This document shows positions 39,121 to 41,789 of a stretch of DNA of 41,789 nucleotides, one piece after another (position 1 is the first letter of the stretch; each line of letters starts with the position of its first letter). Source of the DNA: a virus; the IMG/VR virus record IMGVR_UViG_3300036829_000034, positions 1 through 41,789 of that record. One strand, written 5' to 3'. The notes beneath the pieces are model-generated. The model had not been told where the DNA came from. It did no database searches and worked only from the letters and a program-made list of their open reading frames with translations. Made by a program: the position numbers and the translations under genes.

Positions 39121-39531
39121 TTAACCGCCGATTGTCTTAACGTTGCCGACGCCGTGCCGGACGTTCGCAGGGACGCTGTTCAGCGCCGGGATGGAGGAGA
39201 TTCCCGCGACCAGGCAGGCGGCAAGGGCGATGGCGATGTACATCGTCCGGGCGCTGGCGCCCTTGCGCGGGTGAAGGTCATGGATGAACACGATGCCGAG
39301 CACGATGACGAGCACGCCCGGAAGCGCGACGCCGAACGCCTTCCCGGCAAGGCCGCCGAGCAGTCCGGACACGATGCCCACCCCGTGGCCGAGCAGATTA
39401 CCGAACAGGCCGCCGGTCACCGCGCATGTGCCGATGAAGGCGAGGATGGCGCGGGCCTTCACGAATACGCCGAGCCAGTGGAAGACGACGGCCACGACGA
39501 GGCAGGTGGCGCCGATTGCGAGAACGGACAT
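39121..39531 (-). CDS. Multi-pass membrane protein (Spd-like)
   Basis: A 136-residue minus-strand protein from ATG 39531. Four membrane helices are likely (about 4-24, 28-46, 52-84, 96-113; for example LAIGATCLVVAVVFHWLGV and GVALPGVLVIVLGIVFI). The end is polar. Small multi-TM proteins beside a TraB-like gene are typical spread (Spd) proteins of Streptomyces plasmids. No sequence-specific motif proves this. Confidence 0.6.
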   Translation of the reverse strand: MSVLAIGATCLVVAVVFHWLGVFVKARAILAFIGTCAVTGGLFGNLLGHGVGIVSGLLGGLAGKAFGVALPGVLVIVLGIVFIHDLHPRKGASARTMYIAIALAACLVAGISSIPALNSVPANVRHGVGNVKTIGG

Positions 39532-39537
39532 GACAGG

Positions 39538-39966
39538 TCAACTCCAGTGCCAGATGACAAGCGCGAGGATTGTCGCGCCGATGAGACGGAGCGGAGTCTT
39601 GGTGACCCACTCCAGGCCGTTGAGGACGGACTTGATGAAGATCAGGTGGAAGTAGCCCCACGCCAGGCGCATGCCCTTGAACAGGGGGACGCTGTGGCGG
39701 TCCGCGGCCTCGTGGTGCTGCTCACGGGCCCGGGCCAGGGTAGGGGGCTGGGCATGGACGAGGGAGCCGGGACGGTCCAGGGCCGCCGCGGCATGGCTGA
39801 GAATCTGACGCGGTGCCTGGACACGCCGGGTGACTGGCAGGAGGGAAGCGGGCGCAGCCGGCGGTGTATCCTCACGCGCGCACGCGCGCGCGGGCGCAGT
39901 GGATTCCGGGGGCGGCGCGACGGCAGTTGCGCTGCCTTCCTTCCCTTCCTCGCGGACTGTTGTCAC
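39538..39966 (-). CDS. C-terminal membrane-anchored protein
   Basis: A 142-residue minus-strand protein from GTG 39966. The N-terminal half is Ala/Pro/Glu-rich and disordered and includes a slippery CG-rich repeat in the DNA. The C-terminal part (SVPLFKGMRLAWGYFHLIFI, then PLRLIGATILALVIWHWS) holds one or two membrane helices. It fits the family of small membrane proteins in transfer operons. Function unknown. Confidence 0.58.
   Translation of the reverse strand: MTTVREEGKEGSATAVAPPPESTAPARACAREDTPPAAPASLLPVTRRVQAPRQILSHAAAALDRPGSLVHAQPPTLARAREQHHEAADRHSVPLFKGMRLAWGYFHLIFIKSVLNGLEWVTKTPLRLIGATILALVIWHWS
39873..39892. repeat. Alternating CG-rich tract
   Basis: Twenty bases alternate pyrimidine and purine (CACGCGCG then CACGCGCGCGCG), within the gene at 39538. 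Such tracts can take Z form and are slippage-prone. Confidence 0.8.
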
Positions 39967-39972
39967 TGAGGG

Positions 39973-40251
39973 TCATCGCCTTCCTGCGTCGAACTTGCCC
40001 CGGTCAATCGCCTGGGCGAGTGCCGCAAGGTACTCGGTTGCCTCATGGATCAGGCGTGCCGCCTGCCGCCGGTTCACTTCCTGGCTGTAGCCGAGCGGCA
40101 CCCGGCGCCGCGCCAGCAGCGAAACCGACGAGCGGAACCAGTCGTAAGCCACTGCGAGCCGGTCCGCGTCGGTGCGCGCCGCGGCGAACTCGCGGGCACG
40201 ACGCGCCTTGTGCGCGGCGTTCCGCATCTCCCATGAACCGCGGCGGGGCAT
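39973..40251 (-). CDS. Hypothetical basic helical protein
   Basis: A 92-residue minus-strand protein, ATG 40251. It is Arg/Ala-rich and helical (RNAAHKARRAREFAAARTDA, then VNRRQAARLIHEATEYLAAL). No known domain. The start overlaps the preceding gene's stop (TAATG). Confidence 0.55.
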   Translation of the reverse strand: MPRRGSWEMRNAAHKARRAREFAAARTDADRLAVAYDWFRSSVSLLARRRVPLGYSQEVNRRQAARLIHEATEYLAALAQAIDRGKFDAGRR

Positions 40252-40475
40252 TACTCGGCCCTCACCTTCGCGAGCTGCTTCGACTTACCCGCGTCACGCG
40301 CCACGATCTCGAATTGCCCCCAGAGGCCCTTGTCCCAGCGCCTAGCCTCGAGCCAGCCCTGGAGCCGCTTCTGCAGCCACTTCAGGTCTTCGGGGTCGCC
40401 GTGGGCCTGGAACTCGTCCAGGGGTCGGTCCCTGCGGACCACTTCGAGATCAAGTGGCATTGCGCGGTTCGTCAT
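40251..40475 (-). CDS. Hypothetical 74-residue protein
   Basis: A minus-strand protein, ATG 40475, starting with ATGA overlap. It is charged and Trp-rich (DLKWLQKRLQGWLEARRWDK, LWGQFEIVARDAG). It may be a small DNA- or protein-binding partner of the cassette. Function unknown. Confidence 0.55.
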   Translation of the reverse strand: MTNRAMPLDLEVVRRDRPLDEFQAHGDPEDLKWLQKRLQGWLEARRWDKGLWGQFEIVARDAGKSKQLAKVRAE

Positions 40476-41152
40476 CCGTCCTCCCTGAGTGCGGTGCCGT
40501 TCACTGACGCCACCGGCTGCAGGTGTGGCGCGACCAGCTCAGCCACCCTGGGGCGGCTCAGGCCGAATGCGGCAGACAACTGCCGCTGCGAAATCGGCTC
40601 GCCCTGGCAGTCGCGGGCATGTAGCCACATCTGGATAGCGGATTCTTCCGCAGTTGAGGCGATGTGATGGGAACACGGATTCGTGTCCATCTCGCTGTCA
40701 TCCTCGTCAGAGGCTTCCGTATTCGTTTGGCCACCCTGGCCACCCTGGCCCGACGTGGCGACCTGCGCTTTCGCCCACCGCTCCAAGGTGAACGTAGCCA
40801 CCGCGAAGCTGAGCGCGGGCACCGCGTACCACCCGGCAGCCAGATAGCCGTGAGAGATCCCCGCCTCGTAGTTCGCGAACAGCGATTCGAGCATGCCCAG
40901 GCCGATGCCGAGCCACCCCCACCTCGCCGCGGCACCGGTGGCCGTCATCAGCACTACCGATCCGACGACCATCTGCCCGTCAACGCCGAACGGCATCAGG
41001 TGGCCGGCCATCGCCGAGCCACCCAGCGCCAGGGTGAGGGCATCGATGTGGGTGTAGCTGACCACTCCGGCCACGCTCGCGACGGCCGCCAGCGCAGCCC
41101 CGGCGATGATGCGGGGGAACTGCTGCCGCAGCCACTCCAGGACGTCGCTCAC
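40472..41152 (-). CDS. DUF2637-like membrane protein with C-terminal HTH
   Basis: A 226-residue minus-strand protein from GTG 41152. Residues about 14-125 give four membrane helices, including the family-like segment VVSYTHIDALTLALGGSAMA followed by MPFGVDGQMVVGSVVLM. This is the DUF2637 pattern, widespread in actinomycete AICEs and plasmids beside tra genes. A polar linker (about 135-165) leads to an HTH (about 178-205, QRQLSAAFGLSRPRVAELV). It would be a DNA-binding membrane protein, perhaps tethering the element to the transfer site. Confidence 0.72.
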   Translation of the reverse strand: MSDVLEWLRQQFPRIIAGAALAAVASVAGVVSYTHIDALTLALGGSAMAGHLMPFGVDGQMVVGSVVLMTATGAAARWGWLGIGLGMLESLFANYEAGISHGYLAAGWYAVPALSFAVATFTLERWAKAQVATSGQGGQGGQTNTEASDEDDSEMDTNPCSHHIASTAEESAIQMWLHARDCQGEPISQRQLSAAFGLSRPRVAELVAPHLQPVASVNGTALREDG

Positions 41153-41454
41153 TATGCCACCGCCCTCTTCACGCGCCGCCGCTCCCGCTCCGACATGCCG
41201 CCCCAGATGCCGAAGCGCTCACCGTTGTCGAGCGCGTACTCAAGGCATTCCGCCCGGACCAGGCAACTGCGGCAGATCCGCTTGGCCTCCCGGATTGAGC
41301 CGCCCTTCTCGGGAAAGAACGCCTCCGGATCCGTGTACTGGCATTCGCCGAACGCCTGCCATGGCAGGCCGGGTTCAGGCTCGGTCAGCGCCTCAGCGGC
41401 GATCAGCGGGTCGGCCGCGCCGGGGCTGAACTGGAGGGAGATTCGGTTCTTCAC
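41152..41454 (-). CDS. WhiB-family transcription regulator
   Basis: A 100-residue minus-strand protein from GTG 41454. The four iron-sulphur cysteines are C38, C61, C64 and C70 (FGECQYTD, ICRSCLVRAEC) and the family turn GIWGG is at 82-86, followed by a basic C-terminus (SERERRRVKRAVA). WhiB proteins are actinobacteria-specific [4Fe-4S] regulators that bind sigma factor or DNA. Phages and mobile elements of actinomycetes often carry one. It precedes the membrane protein gene by TAGTG overlap and could control this cassette. Confidence 0.9.
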   Translation of the reverse strand: MKNRISLQFSPGAADPLIAAEALTEPEPGLPWQAFGECQYTDPEAFFPEKGGSIREAKRICRSCLVRAECLEYALDNGERFGIWGGMSERERRRVKRAVA

Positions 41455-41651
41455 GCCGTCGCCCCAGTACCCGCGGTCGTGACGCTTGTCCCGGCCAGGA
41501 AGGGGCGGCCCGCCTCGTGCTCGACGATGATCATCGTGCCGCCGGGGCCGGCCTGGACGGACCAGTTGATGCCGGGCGTGTCGGCGTGGGCGCGGGTCCA
41601 GCGGGACATGTCCTGCCTGGTGTTGATGTGCGTGACGAAGGTGGGGTTCAC
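41451..41651 (-). CDS. Hypothetical 66-residue protein
   Basis: A minus-strand protein from GTG 41651 (GTGA overlap with the next gene out). It is beta-rich (TFVTHINTRQDMSRWTRAHA and TMIIVEHEAG) and short. It might be a small regulator partner. No motif recognised. Confidence 0.5.
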   Translation of the reverse strand: MNPTFVTHINTRQDMSRWTRAHADTPGINWSVQAGPGGTMIIVEHEAGRPFLAGTSVTTAGTGATA

Positions 41652-41789
41652 GCCGGCACCTTGCTCAGTCCCCGCAGCTCGGACAGCAGCGCGCGGGCGT
41701 CAGACTCGCGATAGCGGCGATGGCCGCCCGCGGTGCGTACGGCGGCGATCTTCCCGGCGTCAGCCCAGTCCTTCAGGGTGCTCCGCGGC
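41648..41789 (-). CDS. BldC/MerR-like HTH protein (partial)
   Basis: The last 46 codons of a minus-strand protein whose start lies beyond the window. TLKDWADAGKIAAVRTAGGH and RRYRESDARALL match the recognition helix and wing of BldC-type MerR-like proteins, which bind tandem direct repeats and control development in Streptomyces. It is the first visible gene of the minus cassette and could regulate it. Confidence 0.8.
   Translation of the reverse strand, partial: PRSTLKDWADAGKIAAVRTAGGHRRYRESDARALLSELRGLSKVPA

Overview
The window is a large part of a siphovirus-type phage or prophage from a high-GC actinomycete (Streptomyces or a relative). Supporting signs are very GC-rich DNA with GTG and TTG starts, genes packed with 4-base stop/start overlaps (ATGA, GTGA, TTGA), a WhiB-family regulator, a BldC-like helix-turn-helix protein, and an HK97-type head with a long non-contractile tail. 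No integrase, immunity repressor, tRNA or bacterial housekeeping gene is seen. Both ends cut through genes, so the lysogeny genes, if any, lie outside.

Layout. (1) 1-11623, plus strand: early genes. These are a leading excisionase-like HTH protein, a run of very small unknown and zinc-ribbon proteins, an HNH endonuclease, a YqaJ-type exonuclease with a RecT annealase, an XRE-type regulator, RusA resolvase, a second HNH protein, a PD-(D/E)XK nuclease, and a replication-initiator-like protein. The linker of that last gene carries dense palindromes and a perfect DnaA box. Then come a CCHC zinc-knuckle protein, a coiled-coil protein, a RyR-domain protein and a zinc-ribbon/HTH protein. (2) 11624-11753: a gene-free control region with three tandem octamers, a TTGACA element and a strong hairpin. 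(3) 11754-35782, plus strand: late genes. These are a packaging HNH protein, terminase, portal, a protease-capsid fusion with an internal start, a glycosyltransferase and methyltransferase pair, connectors, tail tube, tail chaperone with a -1 frameshift (GGGAAAA), tape measure, distal tail and hub proteins, tailspike, and a lysis group (permuted papain-like peptidase, two single-TM proteins, GH25-like endolysin). One small membrane-protein gene (21838-22068) runs against this operon. (4) 35806-35833: a 12-bp GC hairpin separating convergent operons. (5) 35869-41789, minus strand: BldC-like HTH, WhiB, a DUF2637-like membrane/HTH protein, several small membrane proteins and an FtsK/TraB-type DNA translocase. 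This set looks like the transfer module of actinomycete conjugative elements rather than ordinary phage genes.

Working together: the early genes would give replication from an origin inside the initiator gene, recombination (exonuclease, RecT, RusA) and regulation. The late genes build and possibly glycosylate the virion and lyse the host. The minus-strand cassette suggests a phage-plasmid or phage/AICE (actinomycete integrative and conjugative element) chimera, which is the most notable feature here. Several small lesions (a one-base insertion near 900, a lost stop near 6155, a broken duplicate gene near 33480) show recent decay or possible sequencing errors.
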